Of a stretch of 64,000 nt of DNA, positions 1 through 9,552 are shown piece after piece. The notes beneath the pieces are model-generated. The model was not told the DNA's origin. It made no database searches and was given only the letters and a program-made list of their open reading frames with translations. Source of the DNA: Sediminibacterium sp. (GTDB lineage Bacteria; Bacteroidota; Bacteroidia; Chitinophagales; Chitinophagaceae); contig JAOASM010000027.1 in assembly GCA_030158665.1 (NCBI GenBank), positions 1 through 64,000 on the forward strand, written 5' to 3'. How positions within the stretch are numbered: position 1 is the first letter of the stretch; the number at the start of each line of letters is the position of its first letter. The position numbers were made by a program, and so were the translations under genes.

Positions 1-92
1 TCGTTTTAACATAAAAATGCCCCCATTAAGTGTCTAACTTTTTGGGGGCAGTCTACAACCGAGTGGCCTTTTTGTTACGCTTCTTTTATTAA

Positions 93-1553
93 CTAGTCGC
101 GGTAATTTAAAGCCGGTTTAATATCACCCAATAATGCTTTGTATTTGTACTCCCCTTTGGCTTTATTAAATTCTTCTGTTGCTTTTTTAATCAATTCAGG
201 ATTGCTCATTAAATCAATTGCAGTCATTGCCATTGTTTTACTAGCTACCAACATACCCTTAGTGCCAATCTCTGTGCCTCCAGATGCGATTGCTTGCCAG
301 CTATGTGCAGCAGTTCCCGGAACCCAAGTTGCAGCTCTTAGGCCAACAGTGGGCTTTACATAGCTTACATCACCTACATCAGTAGAACCGCTATTGCCTT
401 CGTTGATATAAGTTAATGGTTTTACTTTAGCAGCTGTAGCAATGTCTACTGGAGCAACCATCGTTGGTTGAATTTTTTTAGCAAATGCAATTTCTTCATC
501 TGTATACATGACACCACCTACTTTATCTAAGTTGGCTTGCATTGTTTCAGCAAGGGTTTTATTGATTAACAGGTCGTGTGTGCCACCAATGATATCATAT
601 TTCATTGTAGTACCTGTTCCTAAAGCGGCACCTTCTGCAGCTTTTACCACTCTATCAAAAATTTCTACCACCTCTTTTCTTCTTGGATGGCGCACATAGT
701 AATATACTTCTGCAAAATCAGGAATCACATTAGGTGCTTTACCACCATTTGTGATGACATAGTGAATTCTAGTTTCTTGTGGAATATGCTCACGCATCAT
801 GTTCACCATATTGTCCATCGCTTCCACTGCATCCAATGCAGAACGACCTTGGTCTGGCGCAGCTGCAGCATGTGCAGAGATACCATAAAATTTAAACTTA
901 GCAGATTTATTAGCTAATGCGCTTGTGGTAGTGATGGCGTTTACATCATCAGGATGCCAGTGAATGACCGCATCTAAATTGTTGAATAAACCTTCACGTA
1001 CTAAAAATACTTTTCCGCTACCACCTTCTTCCGCAGGCGTACCATACACTTTAATGGTCCCTTTTAATTTACCAGCAGCGATCAAGTCTTTAATAGCAAT
1101 ACCTGCAGACACACTAGCTGTGCCAAATAAATGGTGTCCACATGCATGACCCGCATTTTTTCCTGCAATGGGATCTCTTTCTGCAGAAGCAGATTGATTG
1201 ATTCCAGGCAATGCGTCAAACTCTGCTAAAATGCCAATCGCAGGACTTCCTGTACCATAAGTGGCTACAAAAGCGGTAGGAATACCTGCAACGCCTGTTT
1301 CAACAGTGAAACCAGCATCTCTTAAATGTTGGATATGCAATGCAGCACTCTTTACTTCTTTGTAACCTACTTCTGCAAAATCCCAGATTTGTAATGCAGT
1401 TTTTTTGTCTGCATTATAAGCGCTGTTCAAGGCATTTAATGCGGCTTCTTTGTTGGCATTGATTTGCGCTGTGGCAGGATCTACTTTTGTTTTCTTTTGT
1501 GCCCATGCGCCAAAAGATAAAAGCATCATTGCTCCAAGGAATAGTTTTTTCAT
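93..1553 (-). CDS. secreted M20-family amidohydrolase/peptidase (AbgB-like)
   Basis: Signal peptide MKKLFLGAMMLLSFGAWAQ; M20 motifs GILAEFDALPG, GHACGHHLFG, GTPAEEGG. Confidence 0.85.
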   Translation of the reverse strand: MKKLFLGAMMLLSFGAWAQKKTKVDPATAQINANKEAALNALNSAYNADKKTALQIWDFAEVGYKEVKSAALHIQHLRDAGFTVETGVAGIPTAFVATYGTGSPAIGILAEFDALPGINQSASAERDPIAGKNAGHACGHHLFGTASVSAGIAIKDLIAAGKLKGTIKVYGTPAEEGGSGKVFLVREGLFNNLDAVIHWHPDDVNAITTTSALANKSAKFKFYGISAHAAAAPDQGRSALDAVEAMDNMVNMMREHIPQETRIHYVITNGGKAPNVIPDFAEVYYYVRHPRRKEVVEIFDRVVKAAEGAALGTGTTMKYDIIGGTHDLLINKTLAETMQANLDKVGGVMYTDEEIAFAKKIQPTMVAPVDIATAAKVKPLTYINEGNSGSTDVGDVSYVKPTVGLRAATWVPGTAAHSWQAIASGGTEIGTKGMLVASKTMAMTAIDLMSNPELIKKATEEFNKAKGEYKYKALLGDIKPALNYRD

Positions 1554-1571
1554 CTTGTCGTTTTTAAATCT

Positions 1572-2399
1572 TTATAAAAATAAGTCAGTGTATAAATGAG
1601 CTCCAGGTACTACCGAATAATGTGAGAGATCCGTTACGCCTTCTGCTGCCAAGACTGCTTCGTCAATAAAAGTTTGCCCAGTATATACCAATGGCTTCTT
1701 GGTGACGATAGCATAAGCAGCATCTGCAAGGATAGCCGGCGTGCGACTCATATTTGCTAGTGCCTCTCCTCCTAATAAATTTCTTACAGCCGCTGTATCA
1801 ATGGTCGTGCGAGGCCACAATGCGTTAACAGAAATTTGGTCATCTTTAAATTCTTCTGCCCATCCAAGTGTCATCATACTCATATTGTATTTTGAAATGG
1901 TATAAGCCACATGAGGCCCAAGCCATTTTGGTGCCAGATTAATGGGTGGAGATAAAGTTAAAATATGTGCATGCGTAGATTTTTTCAAATAAGGAAGCGC
2001 GTGTTGAACCACTAAAAATGTACCACGAACATTAATACTATGCATCAAATCAAATCTTTTACTAGGCGTATGTTCTGTATCTGTAAGCTGAATCGCAGAA
2101 GCATTATTGATTAAAATATCCAGGCCGCCAAATTTATCCACGGTTTGCTTTATTGCATTTGCTATTTGTGCTTCATCTCTAATATCTACTTGCACTGCTA
2201 GTGCACCTACGCCCATTGCTTCCACCTCTGCAGCTGCAGAATAAATGGTCCCACCTAAGCGAGGGTCTTCCTCAACCGACTTTGCCGCAATCACAATGTT
2301 GGCGCCAGCTGCAGCTAATTTAAGTGCAATGGCTTTTCCAATCCCCCTGCTCCCACCAGTGATGAATACTGTTTTTCCTAGAAGTGTTTTGTCAGACAT
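1572..2399 (-). CDS. SDR family oxidoreductase
   Basis: TGGSRGIGKAIALKLA Rossmann motif, NNAS, YTISKYNMSM catalytic motif. Confidence 0.88.
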   Translation of the reverse strand: MSDKTLLGKTVFITGGSRGIGKAIALKLAAAGANIVIAAKSVEEDPRLGGTIYSAAAEVEAMGVGALAVQVDIRDEAQIANAIKQTVDKFGGLDILINNASAIQLTDTEHTPSKRFDLMHSINVRGTFLVVQHALPYLKKSTHAHILTLSPPINLAPKWLGPHVAYTISKYNMSMMTLGWAEEFKDDQISVNALWPRTTIDTAAVRNLLGGEALANMSRTPAILADAAYAIVTKKPLVYTGQTFIDEAVLAAEGVTDLSHYSVVPGAHLYTDLFL

Positions 2400-2431
2400 T
2401 TTATTTGAGTTTAATTTAAATAAGTTGGATA

Positions 2432-3007
2432 CTATTTTGAAATAAATCCTTGAATCAATGCGGCTGTTTCTTTACAAGCCGTATCCAATATTTCATTTTT
2501 CACGATCGCATTGAATTGATTGCTAAAACTAATTTCGTATTCGGCTTTATCCAATCGCATTTGCATTTTTTCGGGAGACTCGGTATTTCTATTGGCTAAA
2601 CGCTCTTTTAAAACTTCGATAGATGGAGGTAAAATAAAAATAGATAAGGCCTGATTACCCAATTGTTTTTGAATCGCAATAGCACCTTTTACATCAATAT
2701 CTAACACGGGTGTTTTTCCTTGTGCCCAGATGCGATTGAGTTCAGATTTTAAAGTACCATAATACAATCCTTCATACACCATTTCATATTCTAAAAAATC
2801 GTCTTGCTGAATATGTGCTTCAAATGCAGCAGCACTAATAAAATGATAGTCTATGCCATCTTGCTCTGCGCCCCTTGGAGCCCTTGTGGTAGCAGAAACT
2901 GAAAATGCTAGTTGCGGGTAATTGGCCAATAAAAATTGAGTGATAGATGTTTTACCAGCACCAGATGGTGCAGTTAAAATGATGACTTTTTTTTCTTGTT
3001 CTGGCAT
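2432..3007 (-). CDS. gmk: guanylate kinase
   Basis: TAPSGAGKTSI P-loop, SATTRAPRGAEQDGIDYHFIS. Confidence 0.95.
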   Translation of the reverse strand: MPEQEKKVIILTAPSGAGKTSITQFLLANYPQLAFSVSATTRAPRGAEQDGIDYHFISAAAFEAHIQQDDFLEYEMVYEGLYYGTLKSELNRIWAQGKTPVLDIDVKGAIAIQKQLGNQALSIFILPPSIEVLKERLANRNTESPEKMQMRLDKAEYEISFSNQFNAIVKNEILDTACKETAALIQGFISK

Positions 3008-3138
3008 GGGACTAAATTAAGCAAATACCATCTAAATAAAGAATAATAAAGATGAAATAGAAAGAACAAATTGGTTGTATATTTAAACCACAAATTGTAG
3101 ATCTTCTAACAACCTTTATACCTAATAACAGATTATTT

Positions 3139-4653
3139 ATGCAAAAACAATTTTTTACTTATTTCTTGCTCCTAATTACAGTGGTTGCCATCGCACAAAA
3201 ACCATCCGAAGAGGGAATGACTAAAACAACTGCCTTCAACAGGGCTTTAAGTTTGGAACAAAAAGCAGAAAAAACGGGTGAAGTAACGATCAAAGGACAA
3301 AAAGTACCCTATAAAGTGACTGCAAGTACACAGCCAGTTTGGGACGAGGAGGGCAAAGCTATCGCTGGACTGTTTTATGTGTATTATGAGCGCACGGATG
3401 TAAGCAATAAAGAAACAAGACCATTGGTGATTTCATTCAATGGCGGACCTGGTACTGCTAGTGTTTGGATGCACTTAGGATATACGGGACCAAAAAAATT
3501 AAAAATAGATGACGAAGGATATCCTATTCAGCCATACGGATTTGAGGACAACCCACAATCTTTATTAGACGTGGCAGACATTGTATATGTAGATCCAGTG
3601 AACACAGGCTTTTCTAGAATCTTAGATAAAGCAACACCGGGTTCTAAGTTTTTTGGCGTAACAGCAGACATCAAATATTTAGCAGACTGGATCAATACTT
3701 TTGTTGGAAGACAAAAGCGTTGGGCATCTCCTAAATTTTTAATTGGAGAAAGTTATGGCACCAATCGTGTATCTGGATTATCATTAGAATTACAAAACAG
3801 ACATTGGATGTTCTTGAATGGGGTGATCTTGGTTTCACCCACCGATCTTGGATTAAAGCGTGATGCAGTATCTAGTGCAGCCTTACGTATCCCTTATATG
3901 GCAGCGACTGCATGGCACCACAAGAAATTAGCAACAGCGTATCAGTCAAAGGAATTGGAAAAATATTTACCAGAAGTCGAAGCTTTTGCTATCAACGAAC
4001 TGATGCCTGCTTTAGCACAAGGTGGTGCATTGCCAGCAGACAAGCGTAAGGCAATGGTACAAAAAATTGCAGGCTATATTGGTTTAAAAGAATCAGTAGT
4101 TGCAGAACAAAATATGGAAGTTCCATTTGATTATTTCTGGAAAGAGTTATTGCGTGATCAAGGAAAAACGGTTGGAAGATTGGATTCAAGATATATTGGT
4201 ATGGATAAAAAAGATGCAGGACAAAAACCAGACTACAATGCAGAGCTATTGTCATGGGAGCATTCTTTTACGCCAGCAATTAATATGTACTTAAGAGATG
4301 AGTTAGGGTACAAAACAGATTTAAACTATTATATTTTTGGTCCAGTACAACCATGGGATAACAGCAACAACAATACAGGTGAGGATTTGCGCATGGCGAT
4401 GATGGAAAACCCTTACTTAAATTTATTAGTGCAATCAGGTTATTACGATGGTGCTTGTGATTATTTTAATGCGAAGTACAATATGTGGCAGATGGATCCA
4501 GCAGGAAAAATTCAAGACAGAATGTTCTGGGAAGGTTACCGTAGCGGACATATGATGTATCTAAGAAAAGAAGATCTATCTACAAGCAATGAACATTTAA
4601 GAACTTTTATCAAAAACAGTATTCCTAAAGAAGGAACTCCTGCAAAGTTTTAG
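3139..4653 (+). CDS. S10 family serine carboxypeptidase-like peptidase
   Basis: FNGGPGTASVW, GESYGTNR, C-terminal SGHM motif. Confidence 0.85.
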   Translation: MQKQFFTYFLLLITVVAIAQKPSEEGMTKTTAFNRALSLEQKAEKTGEVTIKGQKVPYKVTASTQPVWDEEGKAIAGLFYVYYERTDVSNKETRPLVISFNGGPGTASVWMHLGYTGPKKLKIDDEGYPIQPYGFEDNPQSLLDVADIVYVDPVNTGFSRILDKATPGSKFFGVTADIKYLADWINTFVGRQKRWASPKFLIGESYGTNRVSGLSLELQNRHWMFLNGVILVSPTDLGLKRDAVSSAALRIPYMAATAWHHKKLATAYQSKELEKYLPEVEAFAINELMPALAQGGALPADKRKAMVQKIAGYIGLKESVVAEQNMEVPFDYFWKELLRDQGKTVGRLDSRYIGMDKKDAGQKPDYNAELLSWEHSFTPAINMYLRDELGYKTDLNYYIFGPVQPWDNSNNNTGEDLRMAMMENPYLNLLVQSGYYDGACDYFNAKYNMWQMDPAGKIQDRMFWEGYRSGHMMYLRKEDLSTSNEHLRTFIKNSIPKEGTPAKF

Positions 4654-4681
4654 TAGCGAACTAAAACTTTCGACAATGATG

Positions 4682-4716
4682 AAGAAAACAATGTATTTTC
4701 TATACATTATTTTCTT
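4682..4716. terminator. bidirectional terminator hairpin between convergent S10 peptidase and murA, overlapping the murA stop
   Basis: AAGAAAACAATGTA / TACATTATTTTCTT, 14-bp arms with one mismatch, 7-nt loop. Confidence 0.6.
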
Positions 4717-6011
4717 ATAATATCTGCACCCAATGCTTGCAAACGGGTATCGATGTATTGATAGCCTCGGTCAATTTGTTCAATATTTTGAATCGTACTT
4801 TTGCCTTCTGCACTTAAGGCAGCAATTAGTAAAGCCTGGCCTGCTCTGATGTCTGGGCTACTCATGGTGATGCCGCGTAAAGGATATTTACGACCAAGAC
4901 CAATGACTGTTGCGCGGTGTGGGTCACATAAAATAATCTGAGCGCCCATGTCAATTAATTTATCTGTAAAGAACAATCTGCTTTCAAACATTTTTTGATG
5001 AATCAATACCGAGCCTCTTGCTTGTGTGGCTGTCACTAAAACAATGCTCAATAAATCGGGTGTAAAACCAGGCCATGGATTGTCATAGATGGTTAAGATA
5101 CCACCATCCATATATGTTTGTATTTCATAGTCCTCTTGAGCAGGAATAAAAATATCATCACCTTGAATTTTAAAATCAATTCCTAGTAAACTAAATTTTT
5201 CTGGAATGATACCAAGGTGTTGCACACCAGCATCTTTAATGGTGATTTCACTTTTTGTCATTGCCGCAAGTCCAATGAAAGAACCAATCTCAATCATGTC
5301 TGGTAAAATACGATGCGCTGTTCCAGATAATTTAGTGACACCTTCAATCGTCAATAAATTACTTCCTATGCCATTAATTTTTGCACCCATGCGATTTAAC
5401 ATGCTACATAGTTGTTGCAAATAGGGTTCACAAGCTGCATTGTAAATAGTCGTGATGCCTTCTGCAAGTACGGCAGCCATAACAATATTTGCTGTACCAG
5501 TTACAGAAGGTTCATCTAATAACATATAGTTACCTGAAAGATGAGGCGCGGTCAATGTAAAACAGGCTAGTTGTTCGTCGTAGGCGTAATCTGCACCTAA
5601 TTTTTGAAAACCAATAATATGCGTATCCAATCTTCTTCTTCCAATTTTATCTCCGCCTGGCTTAGGAAGATACGCTTTTTTAAAGCGAGCTAAGATAGGC
5701 CCAGCAAGCATTACACTTCCTCTTAATCTACCACTCTTGCTCCTGAATGCTTCTGATGCTAAATAGTCTGCGTCAATTTGATCTGCCTGAAAACGATAGA
5801 TGCCTTCTCCTAACTTTTCTACACGCACACCCATTTCATGCAGTAGTTCAATGAGCAAGTTGACATCAACAATATCAGGGATATTAGAAATAGTGACTGG
5901 TTCTGAGGTCAAAACAACTGCAGATAAAATTTGCAATGCTTCATTTTTTGCACCCTGAGGAATGATGGTGCCTTTTAACGCCTTACCACCTCTTACTTCA
6001 AATGAACTCAT
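4707..6011 (-). CDS. murA: UDP-N-acetylglucosamine 1-carboxyvinyltransferase
   Basis: MSSFEVRGGKALKGTIIPQGAKNEALQ and full-length EPSP synthase-like fold sequence. Confidence 0.95.
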   Translation of the reverse strand: MSSFEVRGGKALKGTIIPQGAKNEALQILSAVVLTSEPVTISNIPDIVDVNLLIELLHEMGVRVEKLGEGIYRFQADQIDADYLASEAFRSKSGRLRGSVMLAGPILARFKKAYLPKPGGDKIGRRRLDTHIIGFQKLGADYAYDEQLACFTLTAPHLSGNYMLLDEPSVTGTANIVMAAVLAEGITTIYNAACEPYLQQLCSMLNRMGAKINGIGSNLLTIEGVTKLSGTAHRILPDMIEIGSFIGLAAMTKSEITIKDAGVQHLGIIPEKFSLLGIDFKIQGDDIFIPAQEDYEIQTYMDGGILTIYDNPWPGFTPDLLSIVLVTATQARGSVLIHQKMFESRLFFTDKLIDMGAQIILCDPHRATVIGLGRKYPLRGITMSSPDIRAGQALLIAALSAEGKSTIQNIEQIDRGYQYIDTRLQALGADIIRK

Positions 6012-6061
6012 AGGATTAGATTGTATTACGAAAATAAACTTTTTCTGTACGACTTAAATTA

Positions 6062-6090
6062 AAAATCCCATCTTGAATTAGATGGGATTT
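6062..6090 (-). terminator. intrinsic terminator downstream of the DUF4290 gene
   Basis: AAATCCCATCT-tgaatt-AGATGGGATTT, U-tract on the minus strand. Confidence 0.75.
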
Positions 6091-6109
6091 AAATATTTTT
6101 CAGGAACGA

Positions 6110-6775
6110 TTAAAAACGTTTTTTAAAATTGCGGTTGTTATTATTTCTTCCGCCACCGCCACCAGAATTAGGCCTGTTGCGATTATTCTGCCAACGACCA
6201 CCAGCAGGACGATATTCATCGCGTTCAAAATTTTGATTGCGGTGTTTGATATAAGGGGTGTTGCTAAATTCCAATTCACCACCTGTGATGGCATTTAACT
6301 CACTACGTATGGCATCGTCTTGCACTAATTCTTTGTGCCAGTTACTATATGCCAATTTCATATAGTGTGCAATGGTGTGTGCAAAACCAGTTTTCTTTTC
6401 AGGGTCTTGTTCTGCCATTGCCTTGTCAATCACCAGTTCTAAGTTTTTACCTAAGTGCGCATATTTGATTTTGCGACGAGGGTAAGGCAAAGGATCCGGT
6501 TTTTGCTTATACGTTTCTTTAGTAGGGATTGGATAAGGGCTTTCTACGTCTAATTTGAAGCCACTCATAAAAAATAAGTGATCCCATAATTTATGCTTGT
6601 AGTCTTCGATATTCTTTAATTGTGGGTTTAGGAATCCCATCAACTCAATCACCACTTGGGCTTGTTCTTGTCTTTTTGCTCTATCCTCAATGGTCAATAG
6701 ATGATCCACCATCCTCTGAACGTGACGGCCATACTCTCTCATCCCCATGATGCTTCTTGCTGTATTGTACTCCAT
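6110..6775 (-). CDS. DUF4290 domain-containing protein
   Basis: MEYNTARSIMGMREYGRHVQRMVDHLL resembles the Bacteroidota DUF4290 family; basic Gly/Asn/Arg-rich tail. Confidence 0.75.
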   Translation of the reverse strand: MEYNTARSIMGMREYGRHVQRMVDHLLTIEDRAKRQEQAQVVIELMGFLNPQLKNIEDYKHKLWDHLFFMSGFKLDVESPYPIPTKETYKQKPDPLPYPRRKIKYAHLGKNLELVIDKAMAEQDPEKKTGFAHTIAHYMKLAYSNWHKELVQDDAIRSELNAITGGELEFSNTPYIKHRNQNFERDEYRPAGGRWQNNRNRPNSGGGGGRNNNNRNFKKRF

Positions 6776-6844
6776 GTATATATTACTTCAACGAATAACA
6801 AATGTAAGGTTTTTTACGGTTTATTTTTTCTTTATCTTCGTTGC

Positions 6845-7882
6845 ATGGAGCAACTATTACAGCAAATAGAAGACATTAAAAAGGAAATCACTGACGCCGA
6901 AGCTGCAAATGCAGCCGCATTGGAGGAGTTTAGAATTAAATACCTGGGAACCAAAGGTTTGGTAAAACAAATCATGGGAGAAATGAAAAATGTTCCGAAT
7001 GAGCAAAAGAAGGAGTTCGGACAGATATTGAATGCATTTAAGATTGTTGCAGAAGAAAAATTTGCGGCATTACAGGCTGGATTAGGGGATAGTGCAGAAG
7101 CTGAAACGGGAATGGATTTTAGTTTACCAGGAGACCCCACTCCGGTAGGAACCAGACATCCATTGAACTTGGTGCGCAATCAAATGGTCTCTATTTTTAA
7201 AAGATTGGGATTTGCAGTGGCAGAAGGACCAGAGATCGAAGATGATTGGCACAATTTCGGTGCGATGAATTTACCAGAAGACCATCCTGCACGTGACATG
7301 CAAGACACATTTTATGTAGAAGAAAAAACCGCAGATCATTCTGCATGGTTATTAAGAACACATACATCAAGTACACAAGCAAGGGTGATGGAATCGCAGA
7401 AGCCACCTATTCGTGTAATTTGTCCAGGACGTGTGTACAGAAACGAAACAATATCAGCAAGAGCGCATTGCTTTTTCCATCAAGTAGAAGGATTGTATAT
7501 CGATGAAAATGTAAGCTTTGCAGATTTAAAACAAACTTTATATTTTTTCGTACAAGAGATGTTTGGTAAAGAAGTGAAAGTGCGTTTTCGTCCAAGTTAT
7601 TTTCCATTCACAGAACCTAGTGCAGAGATGGATATCAGTTGTCAAATTTGCGCAGGTAAGGGATGTAATATTTGTAAGCACACTGGATGGGTAGAGATTT
7701 TAGGATCAGGCATGGTGCATCCAAAAGTGTTAGAGAATTTTGGCATCGATCCTGAAAAGTATACTGGCTTTGCGTTTGGTATGGGTGTAGAAAGAATTGC
7801 ACAATTGAAATACCAAGTCAACGACTTAAGATTATATTCACAAAACGATGTGAGATTCTTACAACAGTTCAAGAGCGTCTAG
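6845..7882 (+). CDS. pheS: phenylalanine--tRNA ligase alpha subunit (start trimmed from the 6701 ORF)
   Basis: MEQLLQQIEDIKKEI start; RPSYFPFTEPSAEMD, GSGMVHPKVLE, FGMGVERIAQLKYQVNDLR. Confidence 0.95.
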   Translation: MEQLLQQIEDIKKEITDAEAANAAALEEFRIKYLGTKGLVKQIMGEMKNVPNEQKKEFGQILNAFKIVAEEKFAALQAGLGDSAEAETGMDFSLPGDPTPVGTRHPLNLVRNQMVSIFKRLGFAVAEGPEIEDDWHNFGAMNLPEDHPARDMQDTFYVEEKTADHSAWLLRTHTSSTQARVMESQKPPIRVICPGRVYRNETISARAHCFFHQVEGLYIDENVSFADLKQTLYFFVQEMFGKEVKVRFRPSYFPFTEPSAEMDISCQICAGKGCNICKHTGWVEILGSGMVHPKVLENFGIDPEKYTGFAFGMGVERIAQLKYQVNDLRLYSQNDVRFLQQFKSV

Positions 7883-7891
7883 CAAAATCAT

Positions 7892-8626
7892 ATGCTACAC
7901 AACACCAAGGGTATTGTTTTACGTGTGACCAAATATGGCGATACTAGTGTCATCGCTTCTATCTACACAGAACTTTTTGGTTTACAACAATACATTGTTA
8001 AAGGTGTTAGAACTATCAGCAAAAAAGGTGCAAGTAAGGGTGTGTTTTATCAACCTGGTGCCATCTTGCAAATGGAAGCCTATCATTATCCTATGAAAAG
8101 CATGCAGATGGTGAAGGAGGTCAATTGGTCTTATGTCTATCAAAATGTGTATTCGGATGTATTGCGCAATGCAGTAGCTACTTATATTGTAGAGATTTTA
8201 CAACAAACATTGGAACCAGAACCGCATCCTGAATTGTTTTATTTGATCGAAGATACTTTTAAGCAATTGGATAAAGGGGGACCTGGACTAGTAAGTAATT
8301 TGCCAATCTATTTTTTGATTCATTTAAGTCAAACTTTGGGATTTGGATTACAAGGTGTTTACTCCAACGAGACACCCATCTTAGATGTACATGAAGGTAA
8401 TTTTGTTGCGAATAAACCGCTGCATCCTTATTTTTTAGAATCAACAGAGGCGCAAACGGCATCCACTTTTTTAAGTTTACAATTATACAATGAGCTGGAA
8501 ACAATTCATTTAAATGGAGCGCAAAGAAAAAAGATCCTTGAACTATTTCAGTTATCTTTAAGTTGGCACTATAAAAAATTTAGTGAAATCAAGTCGCTGC
8601 CTATCTTACAAGCAGTGCTGCATTAA
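7892..8626 (+). CDS. recO: DNA repair protein RecO
   Basis: MLHNTKGIVLRVTKYGDTSVIASIYTELFGLQQYIVKG N-terminal OB domain. Confidence 0.9.
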   Translation: MLHNTKGIVLRVTKYGDTSVIASIYTELFGLQQYIVKGVRTISKKGASKGVFYQPGAILQMEAYHYPMKSMQMVKEVNWSYVYQNVYSDVLRNAVATYIVEILQQTLEPEPHPELFYLIEDTFKQLDKGGPGLVSNLPIYFLIHLSQTLGFGLQGVYSNETPILDVHEGNFVANKPLHPYFLESTEAQTASTFLSLQLYNELETIHLNGAQRKKILELFQLSLSWHYKKFSEIKSLPILQAVLH

Positions 8627-8642
8627 AGTTTATCTCCTATTA

Positions 8643-8729
8643 TTAGTCGTTATTCCTTTTGCTATTACGATGTCTGCGCCAAAGGATGATTAAGATTGCG
8701 ATAATGCCGAATAAAATTGGGAATCCCAT
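8643..8729 (-). CDS. possible 28-aa single-span membrane protein
   Basis: MGFPILFGIIAILIILWRRHRNSKRNND read by hand on the minus strand; not in the ORF track. Confidence 0.35.
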   Translation of the reverse strand: MGFPILFGIIAILIILWRRHRNSKRNND

Positions 8730-8877
8730 AAGTGTTAATTGTACTTGTAATTTACATTTTTAGTGGAATAATGGCCTACTTCTTTCCTTGTTGCGTATAA
8801 ACCGACAAAATTCACTTACAAAGTCAAGTTATATTCATTTGCGATTCTAAAAGCGCACAAAATGGCAATATAATTTA

Positions 8878-8909
8878 TTGATTTAATGATATATAATTAT
8901 ATATCTTTG
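8878..8909 (+). promoter_or_regulatory. hicAB promoter with palindromic operator candidate
   Basis: TTG-N21-TATCTTTG promoter; perfect palindrome GATATATAATTATATATC at 8888-8905 overlaps the -7 box. Confidence 0.65.
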
Positions 8910-8922
8910 TAAAGTTGATTTT

Positions 8923-9120
8923 ATGATCAAAAAAGTGAAAGAGATGATCAATTTGATTGAAGCAGATGGTTGGTTTTTGATTGCACAGGAAGGAAGTCAC
9001 AAACAATACAAGCATCTACTAAAAAAAGGTAAAGTCACTATACCAGATCATGGTGCAAACAAAGACTTAGATCATAAAATAGTTAAATCTATTCTAATAC
9101 AAGCTGGTTTAATAAATTGA
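8923..9120 (+). CDS. hicA: type II toxin-antitoxin toxin HicA
   Basis: GWFLIAQEGSHKQYKH, VTIPDHGANKDL: HicA mRNA interferase motifs. Confidence 0.88.
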   Translation: MIKKVKEMINLIEADGWFLIAQEGSHKQYKHLLKKGKVTIPDHGANKDLDHKIVKSILIQAGLIN

Positions 9121-9135
9121 AGTAAAATATTTAAA

Positions 9136-9543
9136 ATGAAAAAAGTAATCGTTGAAATATATTTCGTGAACAAAAATTTTTCAGCGCATGTTCCGATATT
9201 GCCTGGGTGTATTTCAATTGGAGATACTCCAGAAGAAGTGAAAAACAATATTAACGAGGCAATACAATTTCATATAAAGGGCATGAAAAAAGATGGTGAT
9301 GTGTTACCTGCTGCATTTAAAAAAGAATTCCAACTCGTTTACAAATTTGACGCACAAAGTTTGTTGAAATACTATAAGAACGTAATTACGGGAACTGCTC
9401 TTGAAAAATATTCTGGAATCAATCAAAAGCAATTAAACCACTATGCCAATAGTTATAGAAAACCCAAGCAGTTACAAGTGCAAAAAATCAAAGAAGCTTT
9501 TCATAAACTTGGATCTGAACTAATTGCAATAGAAATGCAATAA
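9136..9543 (+). CDS. hicB: type II toxin-antitoxin antitoxin HicB with C-terminal HTH
   Basis: FSAHVPILPGCISIGDTPEEVKNNINEAIQFHI; next to hicA; C-terminal HTH-like segment. Confidence 0.88.
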   Translation: MKKVIVEIYFVNKNFSAHVPILPGCISIGDTPEEVKNNINEAIQFHIKGMKKDGDVLPAAFKKEFQLVYKFDAQSLLKYYKNVITGTALEKYSGINQKQLNHYANSYRKPKQLQVQKIKEAFHKLGSELIAIEMQ

Positions 9544-9552
9544 AAAATTAAT

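Noticed and set aside
6100-6294. 64-aa minus-strand ORF overlapping the DUF4290 3' end
   Set aside because: Alternative frame of the Gly/Asn/Arg repeat tail.
6701-6844. N-terminal extension of pheS in the ORF track
   Set aside because: Would overlap the divergent DUF4290 gene and precede the conserved MEQLLQQIEDI start; not typical of PheS.
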